From: Sipunculus nudus
Lineage: Eukaryota > Annelida > Sipuncula > Golfingiida > Sipunculidae
Direction of reading: 5' to 3'
NCBI GenBank assembly: GCA_026874595.1
Contig: CM049309.1
Location: 41,121,079 to 41,185,078, forward strand
Length of the DNA: 64,000 nucleotides
Shown one piece after another: positions 1 to 13,744 of the stretch (its first letter is position 1; every line of letters begins with the position of its first letter). Under the pieces are notes generated by a model, which made no database searches, was not told the DNA's origin, and was given only the letters and a program-made list of their open reading frames with translations. The position numbers and the translations under genes were made by a program.

Positions 1-3000
1 CAGTCAGTTTTATGCATTTTTATTTAAAAAATGGTTTTAAGGAGATTAAGGTATCTCATATAAGTGTGAACTTCAAGGAATATATTTAACTTGCAATGCT
101 AACTTAGTCAAACACTTAAAATATGTTTTTGCACTTAGTATAAACATACATATAATTATGCTTTTCTTGGTTATTTTTTAACTTTAAATGAAAACATAGC
201 TACTACAGAATCATATTGTGTCTGTAGAATAAATGCTGGAAAACAGTTTTGGGAAAGTTCAACATTATGTAAATTATTATTAACAGTAATGCCTCATTTG
301 AACAACACTGCCATCTGTCGTTGATTCTGTGAAACAAAATAGCTGTAAGGGTATATTCCAAATGTAACTACATACAAAATTAGTTTTTCACAAAGATTGA
401 TAACAAATGTAGACAGATTATGCTCTCATTTCTGTACATGTGATCAATTATGTGTTTTCTGTTAAGAAGGATTCATTTAATAGATATTCTTCAAAGGTCT
501 GCCAGATGGCATTGACTGGCAGTTCAGATTTTAACTAACTTAATTATTAACTCAACCATGAACTCTGTGTGACCTTAATCTCATATTCATTCAATGAATA
601 ATTATGAGCAGAGCAGTTGCAAGCAACCAATCAAGTTACTATGGGCAATGTAAACAGTCAATCACCTGACAAGCGCAAAATTTGCATGATTTGGGCGACT
701 CTCCCAAACAGAACACATGTAGTCTGTACCAGTACACATGTCCACATGTTTTTCCAGGATATTTTTGGAGCAAAGGAGACAGTATAAAAATTCTAGGCAA
801 AAGGTTGCAGGAGCAGTTCCACTTACTGTCTAGTGAATAATAATGTCTTACCTTGCACTAAATTTGAATGAAACAAAGAATCCAGAATATGACAAATCAC
901 TACACAAGGATCTTGATATATTCATCACTTATGAACAAAGATGTAGAAATTCCAGCTGATGACGTCAGTCAATGCAACATAGGACAGGATTGACCTTTGT
1001 GATGTCTTAGTGACATCACTATTGTCTTATAAACTGCTCTCACAACCATAAACATGGCAGGTCTTCTGTGCAGGAGTGCTTTGGGTCTCATTTGCATTAT
1101 TAGGTCAAAGGGGCCGAGCTTAAGGGCTGTGGTGGTAAGGGCAATTACTATGATATTAAATAACCCCATTTTGATACTGATTGATATTCAGATTAAAAAA
1201 ATACAGATTATTAACATTTGTATATTGTTGGTCACACAGTAAAGATCATATAAATTTCTTAATCCTTGTGCACTTACAACAATACAACAATCATACATCT
1301 TTAAAAAAAATTGCCTGCAAAGCGTCATCGCCTAAGCATTTGTTTTTCACAAACTTCCTGTGTGGTAAATGAAAAATGCAACAAAATTCTCTTAAGCTGC
1401 TTGTTTCTAAGGCAGAGCTATAAACCTTTTGCAAGAAATGAGTTCAGCTCTGTTTTGTTAAGATGCGATGAATAAGTCAATAAAATTGTACATTAATGTA
1501 TTGAATTTGGTGGATCAAGTTTTTCCTATTTTCTAATCCATTCTTGATCCTATTGTCATAAAATTTATTCAGTTTAAGTAATTTACCATGATTACATTGG
1601 TGGAATCAATCATAGAAAATATTTAAATGTTTGACTTAGACAACAACTGCAATTTTAGCAATCTAAAAGTAATACATGTATATCTTAATTAAGCTCTATG
1701 ATAAGAGAGGGACTTGTTATAGATAGTCATGTTAAATTGCTGTATGAGAAATACAGAGCATGCTGTTGGCCATATGTTAGGAAATATGATGTATATTATT
1801 TATGCTTTCTATGTTAAATTTAGGTCTATATTAGTTTTGTTAAGCAATACAACATGCATGATAAGATGTTTTGCTTGATAGATTTTGGATGTTGACTAAA
1901 ATTTTGCCAACAATACAAGCATGCTTTTCAATTCCAATTTCAGTGTTATACAGTGAATACACAAAATGATTTAGAAGTGATTTTTTTAGTTCTTCTTTTT
2001 AATTATCATATTGAGAGTGGTTGTTCAGAAAGTTGACATCTCTTCTTAATTAATTCAGTGTTACTGGGTGTAACTGGATTTGTTACCCTCATGCCAGCAT
2101 AATTAACTGATATTATATGATGAATTATATAAGATCAGGTCTGGACAAAATAAATATTGTCTAATCCATTTGTGGGATATGCAGAATACTTAATGCACAA
2201 AGCAGTTTTGTCTTTGTTTGATCCATATCCTGCTAGCCTTGTCAATTGAAATTGGAATGCTATGGATGTTGCCATGAACAAAGGAAACACTAAAGTTGCT
2301 AGATACTAGAAGACTGCTTCATTAACAAAAATTATACATGGCCTAATTTTAGCTTTGAATATCTTCTGTCACAGGATATAGAATCTATCAGTTTATGACC
2401 TTCTGGACCCAGGAAGTTTAAACTGTACTTACAGGACTTAAGACCAAGTCTTTAACTACCTCTATGCTAATCTGTAATTGTTCCCTTTCTTTAGGTATAT
2501 GCTTCAATATTTCTATTATCAATTTGTTTCCTTTAATATAAATCTGTTCACACATACAAAAATCTTAATTTTTCTTGGCCCTTGCATTATCCAAACAGTC
2601 ATTCACACAGTTTGTCCAAACCTGATGTTGATGTATTTTTCCATGTAAATATATATATATGACCATGCATACACAGAGTTCAGGATTTAGAAGATTAATT
2701 TCCAAGGTTTCAGGAGTCCCTCATGAGCATTAACTCGGGTAGCCTGTTTGGGCAGCATTCTGTCATAGATTTATGTTAAGATTAAAATATTCGATTTGTT
2801 TGAAAAAACTGCATTCGTAGATTATATATATATAATGAATATGCAATTAATCTCAATTTTCTTTCTGTATAGACTTATAGAGGTACAAGTGACAAAGATC
2901 AGATGGTTATGTTGTATACCATGGTAACACAAAGATAATGAAAGTAGAATTATACTGCAGTCCAAGGTATGAAATATGATTCAATAGCTGTTATATGTGA

Positions 3001-3020
3001 CTTTGTTCTGTTTTATGTAG
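1..3020. other. Presumed intron of the PDZ scaffold gene
   Basis: No coding exon could be supported here. The segment lies upstream of an exon that begins in the middle of a codon, so it is presumably intron of the PDZ gene on the plus strand. It is AT-rich, with a short TA run near 2650. A candidate acceptor with a good pyrimidine tract ends at 2872, but the sequence after it meets a stop in the frame needed to join the next exon. Confidence 0.6.
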
Positions 3021-6000
3021 ACACCACAAATGTAGACATTGAGAAAGCAGACGTTCGAGTCGTTGAGCTGAACCGTGATCGGGGCGACTCCCTGGGGCTC
3101 AGTATCGCTGGCGGGAAATCCAGTCCTCTGGGTGACATACCTGTCATGATTGCTGAAATACAACCGGACGGTCCAGCAGCCATGTCTAACATGCTGAGGG
3201 TAGGCTTAATTTGTCTCTGACTTAAATGTCTCTCCGTGGAGATGAAATGGTAGAATGAGATACCACTGTGTGTTTTGGATGTCATGTGATGAATTTATAT
3301 GTGAAATCAGAGCTAACAGTGTTCTGTTTCTTATACATGCGTAGATCTTGCATAACATACATGTTATCCTATTCCAGATAAGCATCTCCAAAAATCATGA
3401 TTAAAAAAAAATAAAGCATGTTTTCTCACATTACAGCTAGGTCTGTCCCTTGTATTGTGCACAGCTCGGCAGTAGAGTGGAACCCCACAATTACGACTAC
3501 CTTTGGGACTGACCAAAGTGGTCGTAATTTTGGGATGGTGGTATTTTTTTAAATTCTAAGTTATCTGGATCATATATTCAGGACCAGGAAAGCTGGTTGT
3601 AATTGCCGGGATGGTCGCAAATGTGGAATGGTCACAAGGCAGGGTTTCACTGTACTTGTGGAAACCATATGATTACTGATGTAGGAATAAGACAATATGA
3701 ACATCATAATAAGTTGTACCTTATGATATGGAACATTCTGGTAACATTTCATTAAGAAAATATCAAAGAAGCACTGGTGCATTCAGACATAAAATGCATC
3801 TATTCTGGATTCTTTTAAACTAGCGCTTAAATGTTTTTTGCCTTGTCAGTAGTGATAAACCTTGTTTCTGAGACTGTTTTGTAAACAAGAAATATCCCTC
3901 TCTTGAAAGATGAAGCATATATTCTAAAAACAAGAAACCTTCTGACCTTGACCTCTGATCCTAGTTCCCTCTTGAATCCATCTTGAAAGCAAAAATTCTC
4001 CCATTGTGAATCCCTTTCAAAGCATGAATTGCTCTTGTAATCAAGAAGATTTTTCATCATGAATTGCACTTGAATTCAAGAAAGCTTTTATCTTGTATCC
4101 CTCTTAAACTTAATCCCCTCTTATGAATAATTTTTCTTTCACTGTGAATTCCTCTTATTGGCAATAAGCCTTCCCTCTTGGTCCATCTTTAAAGCAATTA
4201 TATTCCTGCTGTATCCTTCTTGGAAATCTTCCACTGTGGAACCACCTTTTTGAGTGAAAATCATCCTTCTGGAATCCTGAACTTTAATTTCATCATTTTT
4301 TTACAAACTTTTAAGATTATAATTAGCTGCATTGTTTAATGTATCTGAACAGGTTGGAGACCAGATTCTAAGCATTAACAAGCGGAGCGTAGAGGGTCTG
4401 ACACATGCTGAAACAGTCCAGCTCTTAAAACAGGCACAAGGCACCATTACCCTGGAGGTCACCCAAGGTCAGCTTAACTTCATCATCTATCAGATATTGT
4501 CATCTGTGCATTTGTTTGTTTATAGCATGGTAAATATGTATATTTCTAAGCATGGCAAGTAAAAATCTGTAGATGCATGGTCTTTATTTTCTTTTGTTAA
4601 CTATATTTTTTCCCAATTTATTTACATCAATATAATTTTAGCATGATTGAGGATTTTCAAATCACACAAAAAAGCACAAGCATTACATATTTCCTTTTTG
4701 GTCATACATTCTGCTCAATGTTTACCAGGTATGATTTACGTATCTGTCTGTGCTAGATTGTCCAAGATGTACAAATTGGAAACAAACATTGGACTTGAAT
4801 GGAATGATACTTCATAACATCTCACGTTCCTTTCCTACAGCTGAAGAATGCCATGTACATTGTACATCCAATAATTGTTTTATTAACTGTGACATTTATA
4901 CAGCACCATGAACTCTGCATGGTTAAGGTTAGTGACACGTTTATGTGGCACAGTCACTGCACTTCAGTCAGTGAACCTCATGTGTATATTCCGTACTAAG
5001 TCCGTATAAAGTAATACTTCATAAACATAACCGTCACTGAAGCCATTTCTGCACAACATCAGCTTCACATGTGCTTGTGCCTGATGTTTAAGGGATAACT
5101 GCTGAGCAGTTTTTCTATAGCTGGCATCTTGTACATGCAAGGATCTCTTGCACTCTTGAGCGCCCATCACAGTAGCACCCTCTGGAGGTGGAGAAGCAAA
5201 ACTGATCCTTATGTATTTTCAAGAATAATGATTATTGATACACTTAATATTAAGAATGATCTTTTCAGATTCTATATAGATAAACTGCAACAGGAAAAGA
5301 TGTTATAAAATTTGTTTCTAATCTTCTGTATATGACCATACCCTATCCTGCTACGAACATTGAAAATAAAGGCCAAAAAAAAGGCTTCTTTTGTTTCATG
5401 TTTAAAAATTGTCAACCATGGTTAAATAATGATTGCAAATCGGCTGTGCATGAAGTTTATATGGGCATGAACAGATTTGCACGTTTCTTATTGTTGTATA
5501 TTTGTAATTTGTTAAATCTAACCCAACCAAACTGCCATTCTTACAGTTTTAAACATGTGGTTTGCCCATATAATATATGATATGTTTAATATATCTGTTA
5601 ATTTAATAATACAGCATTGTTTGCATTACTTAGCATGATGACTTAGGTAGAAAAATTATGCATTTATTTTTGACTGAATTTGCACTAATAGAAATGCTTT
5701 GTAAACATTTTAATAGAAATAACCTGCATCATACATAGTTGTAGCAACAGGAAGTAGAATTGAAAGAATGAAGAAGAACTAGTTAACTGAATGATCCCTC
5801 GGTCGATCAGTAAAATGAATGATCCCTGACCTTCTTTCAGGGGAAGATTTTATTGTTGGGGGTGTGGGATTAGACCCGGCCCTCAATGGCTTTCCCAGCC
5901 CTACTGAAAACGGTGAAGAATCTGGACTCAGGTAACAACAAACACTGCTGTACTTTCCAAGTTTTCATCTCTGCCGTAGGTGTCCTAATTATCTCTGATT

Positions 6001-9000
6001 AGGTAGACAGCCTGTGTCTGTAGGTCCGTGTGGTTGTGCCACCCTACCCTTGTGGATACTGGGATAGTGTTTAGCATCCTTAGACTTTGGCAGGTCTTTC
6101 AAAACACCAATGATTAATCTAATATTTCATATAAGAAGCCAAAAGCTCACAACAGTGGATGAATAATCATTTTTGATTAACATTACTGTATGATCGCATA
6201 AAAATTTGCTTTCAGAGAGTGCAGACCTCAGCCAAAGCAGCTCATTACCCCCATATAGCATTGTCAGAAATGCAGCATTTATACTTTAAAAAAATTCCTG
6301 GAGCTAGATGGTGATCCAAATAGGCCCCTAAATTTAATCATTTGTTCCTTGTATCACTGCCGGGCTTTCCAGAAAATTTCATCAAAATCTTTTCATAATT
6401 TTTTGTGTTATGTTACTAACAGACAAACAAATGCCACCTAAAAACATAACCCCTGCCACTTAGCAGAGGTAAAAATGTAAAAAAAAATTAATTTTGAGAC
6501 TTTCAGACTTTCATAGACCGAAAAAACATGTTTCCTTTGCTGAGCATAATATCCCGAATAGTATCAAAGCTACTTTTAGTCACTGCCATGTCTGCCATTA
6601 AACAAACTACAACAAGGAACAATGTATCATTTTATTGCTAATACCAAGAAGAAAATAGTCTCCAGAGCCATAAATCCTGAATTGATTATTATTGACTAAT
6701 GCCTGATTTTGCTTAGAAACTTTAAAGTCAAGTCAGTGTTCCTTCACAGGCACCTAAAACTCAAACAGTTCAGAGTTTCTTTGGACCAATCTTCTAACCT
6801 CTCCTCCTTTTCTGGTCTGGTCTAGATTTATTTCTCATAAATCTTGACCTCTTTTTTTTCAGTGAAAATCCAATTGTTGTAAAAATGTCATCTGAAACTC
6901 CTTATATGTTAACAACCTGTTATCTGCCTGTTGAGTCATACACGTGCGGCTGTTCGTGTTCACTTTAGTTGTGCCTGAATTCTAAATTCTTTAGTCTATA
7001 CTTCTAAATACTCACTGTTTTTGTGATAATTGTCTTAATTCCAGATCAGCTGATCTCAGATGATCACCATTTTTGTTTCATGAATGTATAAAAGCCTCAA
7101 GTATGAGACCATCCTAGCCATACAATCCTGTTACCAGTCCATAAAATTTCAAGGCCACAGGGATTAAGTGTGTTTTTCCAAAACGCTTCCTTAATTTACA
7201 AGTGGGAACATTTTCTAACAGAGGATGAATTATTAATTGGATGATCATGAACCTTAATCTTAAATATTGTAATACTAACCTTGGATACTTGTTCTTTCAG
7301 ATATACTGGTGATGCATGTCTTTTTTAGTATCATGGCAGCCAAATTACATACTTACAAAATACATATACTGGACTGATATCCAAAAAGAACCTGTTATGT
7401 GTCACTTTACACATGAGATCTATTTCCATCAGTATTGTAACTACTTTCAATAGTTTGTTATTATAATTACCTCATCTTAACATGTCTAAAAGATTTATTT
7501 TTCCTTTACTCCTATGTCAGACCTATGGTGTACTTCTTTGTTAAGTCATACTTTTGAATGGTGAACTTTCCTTTTGTAAAATGACTTCCAGTAAAAAAAT
7601 TACCCCTGGCTAGAATTAATTAAGTTACCAGGTAATTGTCCCCCACTTCCTCGGAAGGAACAGGGGACATTGATTTGGGTCTGTCTGTCTGTCTAGCTGT
7701 CTGTCTGTCCGTCCGTCAGGTTTTCATTTCTGTGCGATAACTTTCCTAAATTTGATCATATTTCATTCAAATTTGGGTCAGTGATTGCTCTCATGCTTAC
7801 CTTGGTTGAGATTGGTTTTGGAGTGTCTGTCTCACAAGATAATTATACAATATGATATTTTATTTTTATATGATGAATCAGTAAATTTAGTTTCACTAAT
7901 CACCATCAGGTTTTACTAGAACGGGACATTAAATACTTGAATTTTTTGCAGTAACTACCAGTTGCTGCCATCTTTTGAGCGTGGTTAAATCTATTTCTAC
8001 CTAGTCACCACAGACTTTAAAATCATCCTGGACTTAAAGGCAAAAGCAGAGGACATAAATTCCTTGAATTAGCTTGTTATACCAGTGTTGAGTGCCTGTA
8101 TTGTTTTCCTATTATGTGTCTAGAGGAATGTTTTCTTTTCGTCTGTTATCTGATATGCATGGTATATAATCAGTGGCATGATCTCATCAGCATGACTCCT
8201 CTACCCTGTTAGAACAGAATGTGTTTAATATATTCAGGTACTTTAGGAGCTTTTCTTAGTACTAATCTGCAGGGTGAATTTTCACCAAAATTGATGTGTT
8301 ATCATGGTGGTAATTTATTACTATATTGGTTTGGTGAATTGTTACTACTGAGGATTTTGCAAGTATCATTGTCAACACAGCAGAATACAGTCTGACTTAA
8401 AAATTGTTGATGTCTTACAGAGTACTGTTGATCAGAATCCTTTAATTTCATATCTTCTTAGGAGTGGCTACACAAAAATTCTCATCTGCTATTTTGCCTG
8501 CGAGATCTTCAATTTTATCAGTAAACTTTCTCTTAAAGAATCAATGCATACATATGTACAGTTAAGCCTGTGTAATTAAAAAACCACCTATGGGACTGGC
8601 CAAATTTGGTCTTAATTTCACAGGTAGTCTTTTCCGACAGGTCAGTTAAAACCAATTTGAATGCTTTTGGTTCATCCAAGGGTGGTCTTATTAAACAGGT
8701 GGTCTTAATAGGCAAGTGGTCTTTCAGACAGGTTCCACTGTATATGTCACAATATAATTAATAATTAAACACATAAATGTTCACTTAAGATGCAGTAATC
8801 CTTAACATTGGTACAAACTGTACAATTTAGCTCTTCTCTTCTTGTCTTGTTCTCTTCATCATTACCATTATTCAGACTATACTTAGCAATTCAACAAATG
8901 TGCAGAATTAATGATAGTTTGTTACTTTTACCCCCATTTACTCATTGTTCTTTTATAAACATGACAGTTATGTATGTTTCCAGCAGTGGGGCTCAATACA

Positions 9001-9257
9001 AGACCATCACACTTCAGCGGGGAGCCGACGGCCTCGGGTTCTCCATCGTCGGGGGATACGGCAGTCCCCATGGGGATCTACCCATATACGTCAAGACCGT
9101 ATTCTCCAAAGGGGCTGCCGCGGATGATGGTCACTTAAAACGGGGTGACCAGATCATCGCCGTCAATGGGGAATCACTGGAAGGGGTCACCCACGAGCAG
9201 GCGGTGGAGATTCTTAAAAAGGCAAAGGGAACAATTGAACTGACAGTCCTCTCATAA
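3021..9257 (+). CDS. MPDZ/PATJ-like: Multi-PDZ scaffold protein (MPDZ/PATJ family), last two PDZ domains and C-terminus, 5' partial
   Basis: Family members are cytoplasmic scaffolds of the Crumbs-PALS1 polarity complex and of cell junctions; their PDZ domains bind C-terminal tails of membrane partners. Exons seen: 3021-3199, 4353-4467, 5841-5931 and 8984-9257 (TAA 9255-9257). All have GT-AG borders and compatible phases, giving about 218 residues. The first PDZ spans exons 1-2, with binding loop SLGLSIAGG and then [19 protein letters not shown]. Exon 3 encodes an acidic, glycine-rich linker ([16 protein letters not shown]). The last exon holds a complete PDZ with [18 protein letters not shown] and [20 protein letters not shown], ending TVLS. 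This matches the very C-terminal PDZ of MPDZ/PATJ as I know the family. The first exon starts with two bases of a split codon, so the gene continues upstream. MPDZ and PATJ cannot be told apart from this part. Confidence 0.93.
3475..3652. mobile_element. MITE, CAGTGGAACC family, TA-flanked (copy 1)
   Basis: A 178-bp element flanked by TA dinucleotides, with imperfect terminal inverted repeats (gagtggaacccc at the left, gggtttcactg at the right). It matches a second copy at 44544-44719 along its length, including the internal phrase gggactgaccaaagtgg. TA target duplication and the CAGTGG terminus fit the Tc1/mariner/pogo group; assignment to that group is inferred. It lies in the intron between the two exons of the penultimate PDZ domain. 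Confidence 0.72.
3830..4260. repeat. Degenerate tandem repeat, PDZ gene intron
   Basis: Degenerate recurrences of phrases such as cttgaatcc, gtgaatccctc and catgaattgc(a/t)cttg at irregular spacing of about 25-60 bases fill this intron segment just before the exon at 4353. It looks like an old, decayed tandem array. No coding function is seen. Confidence 0.45.
6214..6480 (+). repeat. Dispersed repeat family P (intact copy)
   Basis: This stretch, from tgcagacctcagccaaagcag to gcagaggtaaa, is shared with 35440-37385 in the same orientation. In that second copy it is split by a 1.76-kb insertion. The present copy keeps the uninterrupted junction (tatactttaaaaaaattcc near 6281-6299). It lies in the long intron before the last PDZ exon. 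No superfamily could be assigned. Confidence 0.65.
7633..7870 (+). repeat. Dispersed repeat family R with GTCT/GTCC tract (copy 1)
   Basis: Begins with tgtcccccacttcctcgga and runs through ggggacattgatttgggtctg, a gtctgtctgtccgtccgtc tract, and then a phrase describing a slow-evolving unit (cgataactttcctaaa). Other copies are at 39124-39365 (plus) and 15838-16022 (reverse complement). Similar GTCC-containing repeats are frequent in bivalve genomes as I know them. The class is unknown. Confidence 0.65.
8559..8740. mobile_element. MITE with TA flanks, ends caggttccactg
   Basis: A 182-bp element with TA at both sides (8557-8558 and 8741-8742). Its ends are cagttaagcctgtg and cagacaggttccactg, an imperfect inverted pair, and its interior is rich in repeated 'ggtcttaat' phrases. 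It is related in style to the CAGTGGAACC elements at 3475 and 44544 but has a different interior. It sits about 240 bases upstream of the last PDZ exon. Confidence 0.65.
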
Positions 9258-12200
9258 TATAGAACAAAAATACACTTTTTAATCTTTTGGTAGTAAAGTT
9301 ATATAACTAAAGTAAACAAAGATATTTAAATTTATAACTATTTTCAATATCCTGCAGCTGTGATTTTCTATTTGAGCCAACAGAGTTTTCTTGTAAATGT
9401 AAATTTTCAAAGTTTTTTATTAGGAAAATTACCATATCATTAGCCATTGACTTTTGTTTAATACTTCAGAATACATCTGGTATCTGTTGATACAATGATG
9501 ATAACACTTAAGCCTGTAGGGGCACATATCACGGTCTTCATACACGAGAGGTAGAGAGCAATAAGCGGAACATGGCATTGTTTCAGATTATTATGCAGTG
9601 CATGCAGTACTGGAACTAATGGTTGAATTACAGGGTACGCTGTTACATGTATGAGAGACTTTTTTATATACACATTTATTGAAGCAAGGGGACCTGGTAG
9701 TTTGCCTATAATAGAGTTGTCCATATTACTGATGTTATAAATCTCTCACTCCCTTAAATATTTTTAAAGCTCTGAATAGTGAGGTTCCCATTAAGAGATG
9801 TTGATATGTAAGTTGTTATGGCTTTAAAAAGTGTCAGCATTTAATTATCACGCTGTATAATGGTGGCTGCAACAGGTGGAATTGCCATCCTGTGCAATCT
9901 GATAACTCATTACTTGGGCAGCATTGTCTGTTAAGTAAACAAGTATGATAAATCCCATGAAAATTCACAAGAAAAATAATATAATTAAATATTATATAAA
10001 AGCAGAGCTAGGCCTAAAAAAAAAGAGTCAATTTATCCAAGAATTTATGAACACCCATCAGAATGGCAAGTCCATGTGGTTTAACTTGACAATTGAAGTG
10101 TCTGGAATGGAGGAAATATGTATCTGCTCTCGGTTTAAAGGTTGTTTTTTACCTTAATTACACATGCTTGTCACACCTTCCCCACCTCATTAGCGCCACC
10201 TAATGGCATTGACTGACACTGAGGATTCAGGTCAGGTAAATTAACAACAATCATGATTTATTATATTTAAAATGATCAGCGTGAAGGTTCTACCTTATCT
10301 TCAAAACATTGTGGTTTAGCTGGCAAGTTTTGAAGGGAAATTCATTAAATGGATAAAATTTTAATAAAAGCTTCCATAATCCCACCTCAGGTAAAGGCTA
10401 GGGAGCCAATTGAAACTGGCCAAAACATTCACTCCGAGAGAGGTCAGGCTGATTTTTGTTAGTCACATCATCTAACAACTGTGAAACACCTAGATGTGTT
10501 TTTTTGAGATTATTTCATTGTGAAACATTGGATTGTGATATTTAAGTGTGGATGCATTGGAAATCATATATGAATGTTTAAAGTGTGGTCAGTACTGAAA
10601 GGTCACCAATGGTTGATTATAAAAGTTCACAGATATTTGGGCAGTTGTCATTTAGAGGTTCACAATCAAACCCAGGAATGGCCATCTGATGATTGGCGGG
10701 TCATGATGAGCAGAAAAGGGGAGTAATTAAGGGGCAAACACATTGAGAGGACTTAAATATAAGGCTATTGTTAACAAATTCCATATGTACTACTAAATAC
10801 ATATCTGTTATAGCTTATTCAAGCGTGTATCATTTGCATTTACCATATATGTTTCTCATAATCCATGTACTTACAATCCATCGGCACTGCTTTCACTGTT
10901 CCATCGTCATTATTTGTTAACATACTGTGTAATCTTTTCGGTACTTTTTGCAAGGAGGAATATTTAGAAAGGAGTCTCCTAGTTTTCATTTTGTACACTC
11001 CGAATGTAGTATTTTTATCAAAAGTCTGACAAATAGGTATTTGGCCAGGATCTAAAGAAGGGAGGGGGGGGGGATGGGAGGTCACCTTTAAAATGCTGTG
11101 TAAGCTGCAGTTGAACAAGTGTTGATAAAAGTAAGCAAATCCTTAGAGAAACTACATATGTATTAATATCTGATCCTTGTGTATTTGTAACCCTGTTAGT
11201 TATATTTATCATTGTTTTAGGGTTAATTTTAGTTAACATTTTCTACAGTGCTGCAGAATTGTCAATTTTTGTTGGGGTTATATGGCCCTGCAAATTGTTA
11301 CACTTCATCTGATAAAACTATGCAAACTTCATTTGTTATAGGTCATTTGTTTCATATTGTTATTATATTATTAACCCCCTAGTTTGACCTGACCAATTAT
11401 GTTCACTTCATTAATTAATTATTATGTAATCAAACTAGCATTAAGGGGATCTATGTCAACTAGCCAGAATGAATATTCCAGATACATTTGCATATTTGAA
11501 TAATTCATTGGCATTCATGAATATTCATTGATGCTGACATAGGCTTGTCACAATGTCAACCAGAATTAAAGTTGTGTGTGATTAACAAGGTGTAACGAAG
11601 GTACACATTTCTCCTTTTTTTACCATCTGTATGGTCTTCCTGTAATCACACATGCTTGTACATAGCAGTGTAGAGATCACTCTAGTCATGTACTAGCAAT
11701 GATGATAATGTATACCTTCGCTGAACACAGCGAGCAGTGTCACATCATCTGTACAGCACTCTTTTAATAAAGAACAATAACTTGTTTTCTATTATTGAAG
11801 TCTTCTGTTATTTTTGTTTCTTAAAGTAACACATAATGTTATTGAACACAAGAGATGGAATAGTCCTATCCACCTCAGCCTAAATGCTGCGACCTTTTAT
11901 GAGCCCCAAAACACGACTACACAGATCTTCAATGCCCATGGTAGCAAGAGCTGCTTACAACATAATAATGATGTCACAAAGGTTAATGACATCGTATTGA
12001 CTGACGTAATCAACTGGTATAGCTCTTCTCCATTGTTTAATATATCACCTTCATTGTGAACTGTCTTGCAATATTTTGGATTATTTGTCATATACAAATT
12101 ACATGCCAGGTAAGACATTACAGAGTCGAAGGAAAGGCTTCTGCAACCTATAGCCTAGAAATTTTTATACGGTCTCCTTTGTATAAAAAAATATCTAGGA

Positions 12201-13690
12201 AAACATGCCGACATGGGTACTAGTACAGACTACACGTGTACTGTTTGGCAGAGCTCTAACAATTATGCAAATTTTGTTTTTGTCATATGATTGAAACTAA
12301 ACAATGTTTACAGTCACGGGTTTGGTTGCTCGTTAGTCCAGTACTTATGATTATTCATTGAATGAATATGTTATTAAGGTCGGAATAGAGTTCATGGATG
12401 TCAATTTAATAACCCCCTGGTCACCATCTGTACAACTACTGATAGTCAGTGAACCACATACAGGTGTCCATGTGTACCAGGCAAAGGTGGTTATTGCATA
12501 CAGATGTGTCTGGCATGTGCTTAGCAATAAATTTTATTGCCAATATGGTTACAACTTGGCCCTTTCAAATTTTGTGAATATATAGATCACATTTCCCTTT
12601 ATATATCCCTTCCCTTAGCTATAGGAGTGATTTCAGCAAAGATTTAGGATCCTTTTGTACTAGAGATAAAACTTTTGTTTAAAAAGATAATTTAATGATA
12701 TGTTTAAATTGGTGACATAACCTTGAACTTAAATTAATCATTATTTGGTGACCATTGCATGAAACATAAAATAGCTAAAAAATTATACAAAATTTAAGAA
12801 ATCTGAAAGTTTACGGACATTAAGTTCCCACATTTGAAAATTTGTAACCATAAAGGTTAAATTCATAAACTGATGCAATGGGTCCAGAATGAATTTTTAA
12901 AATTGAATTTGTGTTTTGTAGAAATAGTGACTTTTTAAAATGTTTACTACTTTTTTGTTTTGAAACACGGAAATCAGGAAAGGACACCCCCAGGAAGAAA
13001 ACAAGGGGGATAATTCACTGGGAAAGGGGTTCACTTTCTGGCCCATGATGCAGTCAGTTATCTTTTTTCTCATATCCAAACAAATCTAGTGGAGGATTGG
13101 TTATCATCAATTTTAATACGTTACCCCCCCCCCCCCCTGTTAAGATTGAATTATCCAGGAATTTTAGGTAATTTTATTTTAATAAAGTCAGGGGACCTGG
13201 TTTTTACTGGTATCTAAGTATACCTCATTTCTAATTGCTTTCTTAAACCATACCAGATATTAAAGCCCACACACTTCCATAAATTGATCCCCTTACTTGA
13301 CCATAGTCATATATAGAAGAGAGCTTTTTGGCTTGCCTTGAAGACTTCGCATTGTTAAGCTGAGCCAAGATATCTGTACTAAATTCCCCCCTGCTTAGTC
13401 ATATATCTAAATATAATGGTTCTCCCTCCCTCCCTCGTCATAGATTAAAAGCCCATCCACAGACCCGTTTCTTCTTCTGTGACAGATTATTCTAAATTTT
13501 ATACATTTCATGATTTCAAAACAATGGAGGGGATGTTTGTTATGCACCAAATGAAAAAGACCTGGACAGTGTAAAAGTCTGCCTGCTGAAACACCTAGAA
13601 ATTTGCCTTCAGCGGTAATAACCCTTATTCTGGAAGGAGTTTCTCATGTATAATCATTCAAATAAACCACAACACAAACACATCAACCTT
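9258..13690. other. 3' flank/3'UTR of the PDZ gene and convergent intergenic space
   Basis: No coding sequence is recognised between the PDZ stop codon and the 3' end of the convergent RPS21 gene. A candidate plus-strand poly(A) signal AATAAA lies at 10363-10368. It would imply a 3'UTR of about 1.1 kb, but others occur (for example 12526-12531) and none can be chosen from sequence alone. Homopolymer G and C tracts occur near 11065 and 13125. ORFs in this stretch are short and resemble nothing known to me. Confidence 0.55.
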
Positions 13691-13702
13691 GATATATATT
13701 TT

Positions 13703-13708
13703 TTTATT
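13703..13708 (-). terminator. RPS21: RPS21 poly(A) signal AATAAA
   Basis: On the minus strand AATAAA follows the RPS21 stop codon by about 37 bases, implying a very short 3'UTR, as is usual for ribosomal protein mRNAs. The cleavage site is not determined. Confidence 0.75.
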
Positions 13709-13744
13709 GGCTTATTTAAAAGGTAAATCTAGACAGCTCCATCT

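Noticed and set aside
2873-2923. Possible extra PDZ gene exon after a good acceptor at 2872
   Set aside because: In the phase needed to join the exon at 3021, the sequence meets a stop within two codons. The alternative acceptor at 2880 also runs into a stop.
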